A stretch of DNA of 64,000 nucleotides from Rhodocyclaceae bacterium (GCA_018262775.1 JADFDU010000022.1:124001-188000); one strand, 5' to 3'; numbered from the stretch's first letter, positions 8,501 through 17,711 are shown. The notes: generated by a model from the sequence alone, not told the origin. Program-made: numbers and translations.

Positions 8501-9604
8501 CAGGTCCGCAGTCATGCGGCGGGCGAGCGCGAAAGCATCCGCCCTCGACCGGGCCAGCGTGTGATACAGCCCTGCCAGAAGCAGGCTGATGATGCTGCCG
8601 ACGGTGAGAAGGATGGCGGGCAGGAGGTGGCCAGGTTGTGCCGACAGCCATTCGCTATCGGCGAAAAAGTCCAACTGCCAGCGCCGGCCCGCTACGGCAA
8701 GCTCGCGCGTGATCGGTAGCGTTCTTTCGGCTGCAGCGGATTTGCCGGTGTCAAGAATCAATTGCCCGCCGGAAGATACGGCGAGTTTCCGGGCGGTCGG
8801 GCCGGTATCGCGGATGGTGACGCGCAAACCCTTGAACGACGGGCCTGAAAAAAGATTCTGAAAAAGACTGGAGGTTTCGAGCGTGATGCCGACAAAACCG
8901 GTGAACGCGGCGCGGCGCTCTTCTAGCGTCGACTGTAGCGTGCCGTAGCGATATACGGGTGCGCGCAGCACCAGTCCCGCCTCGCCCGCCCGCGTCTGCA
9001 CGATCTGGAACGGGGGCGTGAGCCGTATTTCGCCACTGTCGCGCGCCTCAAGGAAGGATTCGCTGTTTGCCGCCTGGGTGCCGCTGTCGAGGCCGAAGGC
9101 GCGGCGGTTTTTTTCGAACGGCTCGATGTACTCGATGACGAAATACGCCTCGCGCCTGCTGTCCGGATGGATCGAAAAATCAGGATAGCCTTGTGGTGTC
9201 AGGCTGCGGTCGCTGCGCACGGCGGCGATGAAGGACGCCTTATCCTGGCTGCTCACCTGGCGGGTGAAGTGCAGGGCGCGAATGCCGTCTGTTCTATTGT
9301 GCAGGCGCAGGTTGTCGGCATAGCGCTGGAATTTGCTCCGGCTGACTTGTTCAGAAGCGATGAAAAGGCCCTGCATGCCGAGCAAAATGGAACGGTAGTC
9401 GTCGAGTTTGCGTTGAATCCCGGCCAGCGTGAGGCTGACCTGATTTTCGAGCAGGGTGTTCTCGTCCCGCGCCACCTGCCGGCTGGCGTGTTGCCACAAC
9501 AACAGGCTCAGAAGCAGGCCGATAGCGAGGACGATGGCGGCGCCAACACGCGGCGCCACGAAGCGCAGGGTGAGGAGCGGTGCGTATTCGGACTTTTTCG
9601 TCAT
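5516..9604 (-). CDS. Giant CHASE / six-PAS sensor histidine kinase
   Basis: About 1362 residues from ATG 9604 (an upstream in-frame ATG at 9634 is possible). Order: membrane helix (about 18-36), periplasmic CHASE-type ligand domain (about 75-290), second helix (about 330-348), PAS, PAS_7-like unit, PAS, two more PAS_7-like units, PAS, HisKA (SYSVSHDLRAPLRA), and HATPase (DNGAGFDMAY, GTGVGLTIV). The PAS_7-like units share DQGISV-type starts, NAERGEYGP and GGFVTTYTDVTE. CHASE domains bind small extracellular molecules. There is no receiver domain or adjacent regulator; it probably acts with an unlinked one. It heads the same-strand block that continues to the diguanylate cyclase. Confidence 0.92.
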   Translation of the reverse strand: MTKKSEYAPLLTLRFVAPRVGAAIVLAIGLLLSLLLWQHASRQVARDENTLLENQVSLTLAGIQRKLDDYRSILLGMQGLFIASEQVSRSKFQRYADNLRLHNRTDGIRALHFTRQVSSQDKASFIAAVRSDRSLTPQGYPDFSIHPDSRREAYFVIEYIEPFEKNRRAFGLDSGTQAANSESFLEARDSGEIRLTPPFQIVQTRAGEAGLVLRAPVYRYGTLQSTLEERRAAFTGFVGITLETSSLFQNLFSGPSFKGLRVTIRDTGPTARKLAVSSGGQLILDTGKSAAAERTLPITRELAVAGRRWQLDFFADSEWLSAQPGHLLPAILLTVGSIISLLLAGLYHTLARSRADAFALARRMTADLRRSEERFRTATDVSSEWYWEQDHAYRFAGFVGKAHEDAGFESERIIGQTRWERAPEALLPEEWAAHRATLEARQPFRMRYPLRNSDGNLRWIESKGRPLFDEKGGFVGYHGTGRDITEQVEAEARLQQQATLLRTILEHMNQGISVVGADLRMLAANHHFFHLLDFPDALNHEGVSFEAFVRHNAERGEYGPGDIEAQVRERVELSKKFLPHHLERTRPDGMVLEIIGTPLAGGGMVTTYTDITERKRNEIRIQSESDFRQRLIESIPGIFYLFDQNGKHLLWNKNYESITGYSSEEVAALHPLDLFEGDDRDLIASRIGSVFTTGSGTAQAMLELKDGSKRYFYFTGKRITLEDGTVGLLGVGLDMSEQKLAEDALARQTNILKATLEAMDQGISVVDKDLHMNALNRRFCELLDFPETLVQDGATFEAFARYNAERGEYGPCDVEEKVREMVERARQPQPHRFRRTRPDGRIIEVRGNPLPGGGFVTTYTDVTEQEHLTQLLRATLDNMAQGLSVFDKNLNLVVVNRKFIEIMDFPESFLRPGTPFAAYMRLNAERGEYGPGDIESLVRERVERTRQFEAHRLVRQRPNGNYIEVCGEPLPDGGFVSTYADVTERVAAEQALRDSEARFRHIIEQSPISMAIVSLEGRIEFINNKAIDTFGYLPEDIPDMDTWWLKAYPDGRYRALVVSQWMELTGIALADNREIEARDYQVTCKDGTVKTLSIFGVPMVDKFFIMFDDITARKRAEFEIMQLNETLEQRVRERTAELEASNQELESFSYSVSHDLRAPLRALNGFSHLLEEEYAHCIDTNGLNYLARIRAASQRMGELIDNLLDLARVSRQELRRVRVDLSVLANDLRESLEELAPARKVHWDIVPDLMVRADPVLAKALIENLLRNAWKFTAEREEAVIELSASQQGGETVYCIRDNGAGFDMAYADKLFQPFQRLHDAKRFEGTGVGLTIVQRVLRRHGGRIWAQGTPGQGAAFYFTLP

Positions 9605-9721
9605 CTCGTTTCGTGGCGATGGGCGGGCCTGCATCCTGGGCCGCGGATAAAGTGCCATAAAGGGCCACGTGCCCGCGTGCTTCGCTATGCTAGCCTATCC
9701 GGCCTATTTTGGAGCTTGCGC

Positions 9722-10273
9722 ATGAATTCTGTTTGTCATTTGCATCCGGCGGAACCGTCACTCTGGGTGAAGCGCTTCGCGCCGCTGATCGCGGCCGAAG
9801 GCACGATTCTCGACCTCGCCTGTGGTAACGGCCGCCACGCGCGTTTTCTTGAGGCTGCGGGCTGGCAGGTCGAGGCGGTAGATCGCGATGGACAGGCGCT
9901 GTCCGCCCTGGCCGGCATCCCCGGCATTGTTACGCGACAGGCGGACCTGGAGACGGGCGACTGGCCCTTTCCCGACCATCGCTTCGACGGCATCGTCGTC
10001 ACGAATTACCTGCACCGACCGCTGTTGCCGAAGCTCATCGACGCACTGGCCGTGGGCGGTGTCCTGATTTATGAGACCTTCATGCTCGGCAACGCGCGCT
10101 TCGGCCGGCCCTCCAATCCTGACTTTCTGCTTCAACCAAATGAGTTGCTGGAGGCTTTCGGCAGGCATCTGGCGATCATCGCCTTCGAACAGGGTGAGAC
10201 CGCCACGCCGCAGCCGGCCGTGGTACAGCGCCTGTGTGCCGTCAAGGGTGTCGGCTTTGGACGCTTGATCTGA
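9722..10273 (+). CDS. Class I SAM-dependent methyltransferase
   Basis: A 183-residue protein with the Rossmann SAM-binding motif ILDLACGNGRHARFL (motif I) and an acidic end of strand 2 (VEAVDRD). The later part (FDGIVVTNYLHRPLLPKLIDAL, LIYETFM) follows the usual methyltransferase fold. GGAG lies about nine bases before ATG 9722. It resembles the compact TehB/UbiE-type methyltransferases, but the substrate cannot be told. It starts a plus-strand run, divergent from the giant kinase, with 117 bases between starts. Confidence 0.82.
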   Translation: MNSVCHLHPAEPSLWVKRFAPLIAAEGTILDLACGNGRHARFLEAAGWQVEAVDRDGQALSALAGIPGIVTRQADLETGDWPFPDHRFDGIVVTNYLHRPLLPKLIDALAVGGVLIYETFMLGNARFGRPSNPDFLLQPNELLEAFGRHLAIIAFEQGETATPQPAVVQRLCAVKGVGFGRLI

Positions 10274-10385
10274 TCGCGTTATTTCGCAATTCACCCACCG
10301 ATTCCGTCGTTTCGTCGCATCAGCCTTGAGTCGGCGGACTTGCGACGGCTAATCTGCCGCCATCGCAACTTTGCTGGGGGCAGAC

Positions 10386-10964
10386 GTGAAAAAAATCCTG
10401 GTCATTCTTGGACATCCGCGCAAGGACAGCCTGTGCGGGGTGCTGGCCGCCGGCTATGCCGAGGCCGCGCGCGTGGCGGGCGCCGAGGTGCGCGAGCTGG
10501 CTTTGGCCGTGCTTTCTTTCGACATCGTGCTGCATGCCGGTTACACAGCGGAGCAGCCGCTGGAGCCCTGCCTAGCTGCTGCCCAGCAGGACATCCTGTG
10601 GGCAGAGCATCCGGTCTTCGTCTATCCGACCTGGTGGGGCGGTTTGCCGGCGCTGTTGAAAGGGTTCATCGATCGCGTTTTCCTGCCGGGCTTCGCCTTC
10701 AAGTACCGCAAGGATTCGCCCTGGTGGGATCGACTGCTGGGCGGGTGTAGCGCGCGGCTCCTGGTCACCATGGATACGCCACCCTGGTATTACCGCTGGG
10801 TCTACCGCATGCCGGGTCATCAGCAGATGCGCCGTACAGTGCTGGAGTACTGCGGCATCAAGCCGGTGCGCATCAGTTCTTTCGGCATCGTCAAATCATC
10901 GACGGCATTGCGGCTGGGCAAATGGCTGGAGGCGGCCCGCCGTGCGGGGCGAGAAGACGCCTGA
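10386..10964 (+). CDS. NAD(P)H-dependent oxidoreductase, flavodoxin-like (KefF/NQO family)
   Basis: A 192-residue cytoplasmic flavoprotein. The N-terminal KKILVILGHPRKDSL forms the flavin phosphate-binding loop, and FVYPTWWGGLPALLKGFIDRV is the family signature for the flavin ring site. Members reduce quinones or act as ancillary proteins to potassium efflux systems; no potassium channel gene is adjacent, so a quinone or enone reductase role is more likely. The start is GTG 10386, just after a GGGGG tract; the open frame extends a few codons further. Confidence 0.88.
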   Translation: MKKILVILGHPRKDSLCGVLAAGYAEAARVAGAEVRELALAVLSFDIVLHAGYTAEQPLEPCLAAAQQDILWAEHPVFVYPTWWGGLPALLKGFIDRVFLPGFAFKYRKDSPWWDRLLGGCSARLLVTMDTPPWYYRWVYRMPGHQQMRRTVLEYCGIKPVRISSFGIVKSSTALRLGKWLEAARRAGREDA

Positions 10965-11005
10965 TGCGCAGTAATCCTGAAATCATGACTGAAAGGAGCA
11001 ACGAC

Positions 11006-11287
11006 ATGGAATCCACTATTGAACAATCTTCCGAGTACCGCGCGGCGCGTCGGCAAGTACTGCGATTGCGTGGGTTCTACGCGCATCTGGCCATCTATCT
11101 GGCAGTCAATGCCGGCTTGCTGGTCATCAACCTTTACACTGCGCCGGAACGCCTGTGGGTAATGGGGCCGCTGGCGGGATGGGGCCTCGGTGTCCTCATC
11201 CATGGTTTTGTTGTCTTCATGGGCGGGCGCGTGTTCGGACAGGAATGGGAAGCGCGCAAGATTCGTGAGATCATGCAGAAAAAGTAG
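11006..11287 (+). CDS. 2TM-domain membrane protein
   Basis: A 93-residue protein of the 2TM-domain type: a basic amphipathic N-terminal part (YRAARRQVLRLRGFYAHLAIYL), two hydrophobic helices joined by a short loop, and a charged tail (GQEWEARKIREIM). This domain is often found fused to, or next to, LytS-type kinases; here it is a separate gene 14 bases before one. ATG 11006 has an AAAGGAG site eight bases upstream. A role as a partner or regulator of the kinase is inferred from context. Confidence 0.85.
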   Translation: MESTIEQSSEYRAARRQVLRLRGFYAHLAIYLAVNAGLLVINLYTAPERLWVMGPLAGWGLGVLIHGFVVFMGGRVFGQEWEARKIREIMQKK

Positions 11288-11301
11288 ATTGCAGAAGATT
11301 T

Positions 11302-12306
11302 ATGCCGCTCCTGGCCGTCCAGACCGCGATTGCCCTGCTCATCAACACACTGATCGCGGCGTTTCTCACCGCGATCGGTGTGGGCGGCGGCGACTTCTGG
11401 ATCAATCTGATTTTCTCATATTGCATCGGTTTTTCCATCTTCGTCTCCTGCATAGCGGTGATTCGCCTGGCGCGCAGTTTCCCGGCGAAGCTCGTCGGGC
11501 TGGGCTTGTCGGTTGTCCTCGGCGCTGCCGTCGGCGTGGCGCTGGGACTGACTTTCACAGGGTATGGCCTGGAGCAGTGGGCATCGCCGCACGCATTCCA
11601 GGCGATGCTGATGGGCTTGATGTTCGGCGTCGGCGTGAGTTATCTGTTCTATTCGCGCGATCGCCTGGGGAAGCTGGAGACAGAGCTGCAGGAGCGCCGC
11701 CTGCGCCAGGCGCTGGCCGAGAAGGAACGGGTGGATGCGCAGTTGCGCATGCTGCAGGCGCAGATCGAACCGCATTTCCTCTTCAATACCCTGGCCAACC
11801 TGTCGGTGCTGGTGCGCAGCGACCCCGTCCGGGCCGAGCGCATGCTGACAAGCCTCATTGCCTATTTGCGCGCCACCCTGCAGCGCACGCGCGATGTCGA
11901 GTCGACGCTGGGCGACGAGATCGAGCTGTTGCGCAGGTATCTGGACATCATCGGCCTGCGTCTGGGCACCCGCCTAAAGTCTGTATTCGACGCGCCGGAG
12001 GCGCTGCTGGCGCGGCCCTTTCCCCTCTTGTTGCTGCAACCATTGGTTGAGAATGCCATCACCCACGGCATCGAGCCGAAGGTCGGCGGTGGCGTAGTGC
12101 GCATTGCCGCGGCGGCCGACAACGGCCGGTTGCGGCTGACCGTCTCCGACACCGGGGCCGGTCTGCACGAAGGAAGTTCCGGCTCAGGTTTCGGACTGGA
12201 CAATGTGCGGGGTCGCCTGGGCGCACTCTACGGCGAGGCCGCTGTGCTGGACGTGCGCGAGAATAGCGAGGGCGGCGTCACGGCGACCATCGAGGTGCCG
12301 GCGTGA
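11302..12306 (+). CDS. LytS/AlgZ-type sensor histidine kinase
   Basis: A 334-residue kinase with about four membrane helices (5-25, 33-55, 63-86, 97-116), a coiled linker and a His_kinase domain of the LytS type: phospho-acceptor H158 in QIEPHFLFNTLANL, followed by LLLQPLVENAITHGIEPK (N box) and GSGFGLDNVRGRL (G box). There is no separate extracellular sensor domain, so the membrane part probably senses. The stop overlaps the start of the LytTR regulator gene, forming a classic coupled pair. Confidence 0.93.
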   Translation: MPLLAVQTAIALLINTLIAAFLTAIGVGGGDFWINLIFSYCIGFSIFVSCIAVIRLARSFPAKLVGLGLSVVLGAAVGVALGLTFTGYGLEQWASPHAFQAMLMGLMFGVGVSYLFYSRDRLGKLETELQERRLRQALAEKERVDAQLRMLQAQIEPHFLFNTLANLSVLVRSDPVRAERMLTSLIAYLRATLQRTRDVESTLGDEIELLRRYLDIIGLRLGTRLKSVFDAPEALLARPFPLLLLQPLVENAITHGIEPKVGGGVVRIAAAADNGRLRLTVSDTGAGLHEGSSGSGFGLDNVRGRLGALYGEAAVLDVRENSEGGVTATIEVPA

Positions 12307-13076
12307 TGCCGACTGCGCTAATTGCCGACGACGAGCCGCTGCTTGCAGCGGACTTGAAGTCGCGCCTCGAGGCGCTCTGGCCCGAGTTGGAGATCGCCGC
12401 CGTTTGCCATGACGGGCCGGATGCGTTGGCGCGGCTGGAAGCAGAGAAGCCAGCCATCGCCTTTCTCGACATACGCATGCCAGGACTCACCGGGCTGGAG
12501 GTGGCGGCGCGCCTGGATTTCCCTTGCCATATCGTTTTCGTCACAGCCTACGACCAATATGCTGTCGAGGCTTTCGAACGCGCAGCGGTCGATTACGTGC
12601 TGAAGCCGGCCGATGATGATCGCCTGAAAAAAACCATCGAACGGCTGAAGTATATGGTTGACGGGCCGTCTGCCTCGGAACGCAGCCGGTTGGTCGGTGC
12701 GATAGCCGACGTGCTGGGGAAAGTCAGCCCCGGCAACACGGCGAAGCCGGCCTGGCTGAGGTGGATTCGCGCCTCTGTGGGCGACAGCGTGCGGCTGGTA
12801 CCGACCGCAGAGGTACGCTATTTCCAGGCAGCGGACAAATACACCAGCGTGGTGACGGCGCTGGGCGAACTGCTCATCCGCACGTCCATCAAGGAGCTGG
12901 TCGAACAACTCGACCCCGAGGTGTTCTGGCAGGTGCACCGCGGCACGATTGTGAATGTGAATTTCATCACCGGCGCACGGCACGACGAGAGTGGCCGCGT
13001 CCTCCTCGATGTGCGCGACCGCTCTGAGCAGCTCAGCGTCAGCCGCGCCTACGCGCACCTGTTCAGACAGATGTAG
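12303..13076 (+). CDS. LytTR-family response regulator (AlgR-like)
   Basis: A 257-residue regulator. The N-terminal receiver domain has the acidic pair DDE (9-11), phospho-acceptor D56 in FLDIRMPG, the T of FVTAYD and the K of LKPAD. The C-terminal LytTR DNA-binding domain (about 155-257) contains VRYFQAADKYTSV and FWQVHRGTIVNVNFI. It should be phosphorylated by the overlapping kinase and bind paired direct repeats upstream of its targets. The start is GTG 12303 or ATG 12306. The gene end overlaps the convergent selU by 14 bases. Confidence 0.94.
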   Translation: MMPTALIADDEPLLAADLKSRLEALWPELEIAAVCHDGPDALARLEAEKPAIAFLDIRMPGLTGLEVAARLDFPCHIVFVTAYDQYAVEAFERAAVDYVLKPADDDRLKKTIERLKYMVDGPSASERSRLVGAIADVLGKVSPGNTAKPAWLRWIRASVGDSVRLVPTAEVRYFQAADKYTSVVTALGELLIRTSIKELVEQLDPEVFWQVHRGTIVNVNFITGARHDESGRVLLDVRDRSEQLSVSRAYAHLFRQM

Positions 13077-14133
13077 AGAGTATTTCCCGCGCCAGTTTTT
13101 TCAGGCCGACTGGCGAGAGGTCACTGGTTTCGAAACGGGGTGCAGCGGTGAAGTTGGCGTAGTTCCTGCCCTGCGAACGGCGGTAGAGCGGGTCGTAGTG
13201 AAGTGCCAGCAGTTCTTCAACCAGCGCCGGCCAGTTGCCCGCGTCGATGAGTTCATTCCAGCGCGACAGGGTTTCGCTGCTTTGCAGTTCGCGCAGACAG
13301 TCGAGCTTTGTTTTCAGGCTCGCCGGGTCGGCGAGAAAGTAGTCGTAGTCGCCGATGAGGAAGGCCACGCGCGCCGCGTCGCTGGCCTCGATGCGCAGGC
13401 AGGGGCTGGCGCGCATGCTTTCCAGCAGCGCATCGGGCACCTGCAGCACGCCGATCTTGCGGCTTTCCGCCTCGACGTAGGCCGGCCGGTCGAAAGTCAG
13501 CCGCTGCAGTACGGCGAGCAAACGGCTTTCAAACATCTTTTGCGAGGGCTGTGCCTCATCGGGCAGCCCCCCCAGCACCGAACCCTTGTGCGCCGCCAGC
13601 CCTTCCAGATCGAGCACCTGCGCGCCTTGCGCAGCGAGGGCTTCGAGCAGGCGGCTCTTGCCGCTGCCGGTGGCGCCGGTGACGACGCGATAGGCGAAGC
13701 GGCGCGGCAGTTCCGACAGTGCGGCGACGACGTGGCGGCGGTAGGACTTGTAGCCGCCTTCGAGTGTGCCGGCCTGCCAGCCTATTTGGCGCAGCACGTG
13801 CGCCAGGGCGCCGCTGCGCTTGCCGCCGCGCCAGCAATAGACCAGCGGGCGCCAGCTGCGCGGCTTGTCGAGGAAACGGGTCTCGATGTGTTCGGCGATG
13901 TTGCGGGCGACGAGGGCGGCACCGATCTTCTTTGCGGCGAAGGGCGATTCCTGCTTGTAGAGCGTGCCGACGCGGGCGCGCTCCGCGTTGGACAGCACCG
14001 GGCAATTGACCGCGCCGGGCATGTGGTCTTCGGCGAACTCGGCGGGCGAGCGCACGTCGATGATCTCGTCAAACTCGTTCGCCTGTGTTAGCTTCGCAAC
14101 ACCCGCAACACCCATAACACTTTGTGCTCTCAT
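13063..14133 (-). CDS. selU: tRNA 2-selenouridine synthase
   Basis: About 356 residues (also called MnmH or YbbB). It replaces the sulfur of 2-thiouridine at wobble position 34 of certain tRNAs by selenium, via a geranylated intermediate. The N-terminal rhodanese domain begins EFDEIIDVRSPAEFAEDHMP and carries the catalytic Cys in LVYCWRGGKRSGA; the C-terminal part has a P-loop GATGSGKS. The start is uncertain: ATG 14133, 14136 or 14115 all lie close to the divergent selD start. The selenium donor would be the selenophosphate made by the neighbouring SelD. Confidence 0.94.
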   Translation of the reverse strand: MRAQSVMGVAGVAKLTQANEFDEIIDVRSPAEFAEDHMPGAVNCPVLSNAERARVGTLYKQESPFAAKKIGAALVARNIAEHIETRFLDKPRSWRPLVYCWRGGKRSGALAHVLRQIGWQAGTLEGGYKSYRRHVVAALSELPRRFAYRVVTGATGSGKSRLLEALAAQGAQVLDLEGLAAHKGSVLGGLPDEAQPSQKMFESRLLAVLQRLTFDRPAYVEAESRKIGVLQVPDALLESMRASPCLRIEASDAARVAFLIGDYDYFLADPASLKTKLDCLRELQSSETLSRWNELIDAGNWPALVEELLALHYDPLYRRSQGRNYANFTAAPRFETSDLSPVGLKKLAREILSTSV

Positions 14134-14140
14134 CATTTTT

Positions 14141-15178
14141 ATGGACATTAAACTCACGCAATTCTCCCACGGCGGCGGCTGCGGCTGCAAAATAGCACCG
14201 GCCGTGCTGACCGAACTGCTCGCCGGCACCCCCCTGCGCACCATGCCGAAGGAACTCATCGTCGGTACCGAATCCAGCGACGATGCGGCGGTGTATCAAC
14301 TCAACGACGAGCAGGCACTGGTGGCGACGACGGATTTCTTTACGCCCATCGTCGACGATCCCTACGATTTCGGCCGCATTGCGGCGACCAACGCCATTTC
14401 CGACATCTACGCCATGGGCGCCCGGCCGATCATGGCGCTGGCAGTGGTGGGCATGCCGCTCGACAAGCTGCCCCTCGAGGTGATTCGCAACATTCTGGCG
14501 GGCGGCGAGTCGGTGTGTGCCGAGGCGGGCATTCCGATCGCCGGCGGTCATTCCATCGACGTGCTGGAGCCGATCTATGGCCTGGTGGCAATGGGGCTGG
14601 TGCATCCGCGGCGCGTCAAGCGCAACAGCGAGGCCCGTGCTGGCGACGTGCTGATCCTCGGCAAGCCGCTCGGCATCGGCATCCTCTCCGCCGCGCTGAA
14701 AAAGGGAGTGCTGACGCCGCAGGGCTACGCCACGATGATCCGCCACACGACGAAGCTGAACACGCCGGGTACGCGGCTGTCGGAGATGGACGGCGTGCAT
14801 GCGCTGACGGACGTCACCGGCTTCGGCCTGGCCGGCCATCTGCTGGAAATCTGCCGCGGTTCGAAGTTTTCCGCGACATTACGCTTTGCCGACCTGCCAC
14901 TGATTCCCGAGGCGCTCGGTTTCGTCAAGGAAGGCATCTCCACCGGCGCGTCGACGCGCAACTGGGGTGGCTATGGCACCGAGGTGACGCTGCTGCCGGG
15001 GGCGCCGGAATGGCAGCAGAAGCTTCTCACCGACCCACAGACCAGCGGCGGTCTGCTGGTCGCCTGCACACCCGAGGCGGAGAAGGGCGTGCTGGCCGAG
15101 CTGCATGATGCGGGATTCGCCGAGGCCTGTGCGATCGGGCGTCTTGAGGCCGGTCCGGCCTGCATCAAGGTTACTTGA
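14141..15178 (+). CDS. selD: Selenide, water dikinase (selenophosphate synthetase)
   Basis: A 345-residue enzyme that makes selenophosphate from selenide and ATP. The N-terminal LTQFSHGGGCGCKIAP holds the catalytic Cys (plain Cys, not Sec) and Lys; further family motifs are ESSDDAAVY, DFFTPIVDDPYDFGRIAATN and LTDVTGFGLAGHLLE. The frame is open upstream, but ATG 14141 matches the family N terminus. It is divergent from selU with only seven bases between the preferred starts, and no clear ribosome site is visible. With selU alone beside it, tRNA selenouridine is the visible use; selA/selB are not in this window. Confidence 0.96.
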   Translation: MDIKLTQFSHGGGCGCKIAPAVLTELLAGTPLRTMPKELIVGTESSDDAAVYQLNDEQALVATTDFFTPIVDDPYDFGRIAATNAISDIYAMGARPIMALAVVGMPLDKLPLEVIRNILAGGESVCAEAGIPIAGGHSIDVLEPIYGLVAMGLVHPRRVKRNSEARAGDVLILGKPLGIGILSAALKKGVLTPQGYATMIRHTTKLNTPGTRLSEMDGVHALTDVTGFGLAGHLLEICRGSKFSATLRFADLPLIPEALGFVKEGISTGASTRNWGGYGTEVTLLPGAPEWQQKLLTDPQTSGGLLVACTPEAEKGVLAELHDAGFAEACAIGRLEAGPACIKVT

Positions 15179-15776
15179 GCAGCGGCCGCAAGACCTTCCA
15201 GACGTTGTCGAGGATGATGGGTTGCGCCTCGGCAACGGGGTGGATGTTGTCGGGCAGGAAGAGTTCGCGTCGCTGCGCCACGCCTTCAAGCAGGAAGGGC
15301 ACCAGCGCGGCCTTGTGCTTGCGCGCCAGGAGAGCGTAGCTTTGCTCGAATTCCCGTGTGTAGTCGATGCCGTAGTTCGGCGGCAGTTTCATGCCGACCA
15401 GGACGAGGCGCGCCTTGTGCACCTGGGCGGCCTGCAGCATGGCCTCCAGGTTGTCGCGCATGAGCTTGACCGGCAGGCCGCGCAGACCGTCGTTGCCGCC
15501 CAGCGCGACGATCACCACCGCCGGGCGCGTCTGTTCGAGCGCTGCGCCGATGCGGCTGCGGCCGCCCGAGGTGGTATCGCCGCTGATGCTGGCATTGACG
15601 ACGCTATAATCCAGCCGCTCTGCGCGCAGGCGCTTTTCCAGCAGCGACGGCCAGGACTGGTTGGCGCCCAAACCGTAGCCGGCCGACAGGCTGTCGCCGA
15701 CGACGAGGATGTTCCCCGCCGCTTGCGCGGCGAACGATGCAAGAAGAAAGAACGCAGCGGAGATGAATTTGAACAT
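15171..15776 (-). CDS. tesA: Acyl-CoA thioesterase I / arylesterase (SGNH hydrolase)
   Basis: A 201-residue periplasmic esterase. A signal peptide (about 1-20, ending AAQAA) is followed by the SGNH blocks: GDSLSAGYG with nucleophile S29, ISGDTTSGG, the GGND of ALGGNDGLRG, and DNIHP with the catalytic Asp and His. TesA hydrolyses acyl-CoA, aryl esters and lysophospholipids. It is divergent from ybbA with 13 bases between starts, as in many proteobacteria, and its end overlaps the convergent selD by eight bases. Confidence 0.95.
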   Translation of the reverse strand: MFKFISAAFFLLASFAAQAAGNILVVGDSLSAGYGLGANQSWPSLLEKRLRAERLDYSVVNASISGDTTSGGRSRIGAALEQTRPAVVIVALGGNDGLRGLPVKLMRDNLEAMLQAAQVHKARLVLVGMKLPPNYGIDYTREFEQSYALLARKHKAALVPFLLEGVAQRRELFLPDNIHPVAEAQPIILDNVWKVLRPLLK

Positions 15777-15789
15777 TGATGCCCCAGTC

Positions 15790-16441
<652 letters not shown>

Positions 16442-16449
<8 letters not shown>

Positions 16450-17701
16450 TCAGCCTGGCGCAGGCGACGCCGCTGCGCACGGCGGCCTCCAGCGTCGCCG
16501 GATAGTCCGAGGCGACGTAATCCCCGCAGAGGAAGAAGTTGGCCAGCGGCGTTTCGCAGGCCGGCCGCCGCATGCCCGGCCGGCAGGCGAAGGTGGCGCG
16601 CTTCTCGACGATGACCTGTGACCAGTCGGGGCGGGGCGCTACGCCAACAATGTCGACGACTTTCGCATGAATGTGCTCGACAAGGGTTTCGTGCGGGAGA
16701 TCGAGATGTGGGCCGCGTGCGCTGGACACTGCGGCGAGAATGTTGTCGACGTGCTGGAAGAGGAAATGCGCCGTGCCGCCGATGCCGAGCATGGAGCCGG
16801 GTAGTCTTACGGCTTGCGGATAGCCGAGGTAGGCCGTCAGGATCGGTTCGTAGGAAAGCTGTTCGACCTCATCCAGCACCGGTTGCAGACGCGGCAGCTT
16901 TGCTACCAAACGTCGGAGGTGGTAGGGCGCTACGGCAGCAATGACATGGGTGTAGCTGCGCCCGGATGCATCGCCTTCGAGATGGAAGCCGTAGGGCGTC
17001 CAGTCGACCGTGTGGATCGATGTGCCGCGCAGCACCTCGCCGCCGCCTCTGAGGACAAAGCGCTCGGCAGGTTCGGGAAAGAGGGTGGAGAGGTCCGTCT
17101 TCGGCAGCAGCAGGTCGCTGGCCTCGCGCGCCGCCGCCAGGCTGTCGCGCAGGACGTTGAGGAAGACCTGGGCGGAGGCTTCTTGCAGTGGCGTGTTGAG
17201 CGCGGACAGGCACAGCGGCGCCCACAGGTAGCGGATCACTGTTTCATGCTGGCCGTGGCGTAGCATCAGTTCGGCAAAGGTGATGTCCCGCTCGAGGCGG
17301 AAACCGTCCCGTTTCAGGTGCCGCATGAAGCGCACCGCAGCGAGGCGCCCGCCCGCAGGCAGGCCGCGCGCGGTGAGCAGGGCGACGGCCAGGTGCAAGG
17401 GTGCGGGCAGGCGCGGTGCGGCCAGGTGCATTCGGCCGGGGAAATCCAGGCACAGCGGCTTGCGCGCAAGCAGGGTGTCCGCATTTGCGCCAACGAGCCG
17501 CATCAGCCTCAACAACTCGGCATAGGCGCCGACCAGGATGTGCTGGCCGTTGTCGAGGGGATAGCCGTGCGCCTCGACCCGCCGTGCACGGCCGCCCAGC
17601 GTGCGCGAGGCCTCGAACACCGTGACGGGAATGCCGCGCGCGGCCAGTTCCGTCGCGGCTGCCATGCCGGCATAACCGGCGCCGATGATCGCGACGCGCA
17701 T
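16442..17701 (-). CDS. hpnE: Hydroxysqualene dehydroxylase
   Basis: A 419-residue FAD enzyme of the amine-oxidase/phytoene-desaturase fold, with the dinucleotide motif VAIIGAGYAGMAAATELAARG at the N terminus and FLCGDYVASDYPATLEAAVRSG at the C terminus. HpnE removes the hydroxyl of hydroxysqualene to give squalene, the last step of the bacterial HpnCDE route towards hopanoids. It is the third gene of the hpnC-hpnD-hpnE run and starts ten bases after hpnD ends. The squalene-hopene cyclase gene is not in the window. Confidence 0.94.
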
Positions 17702-17711
17702 AGGGGCGTCC

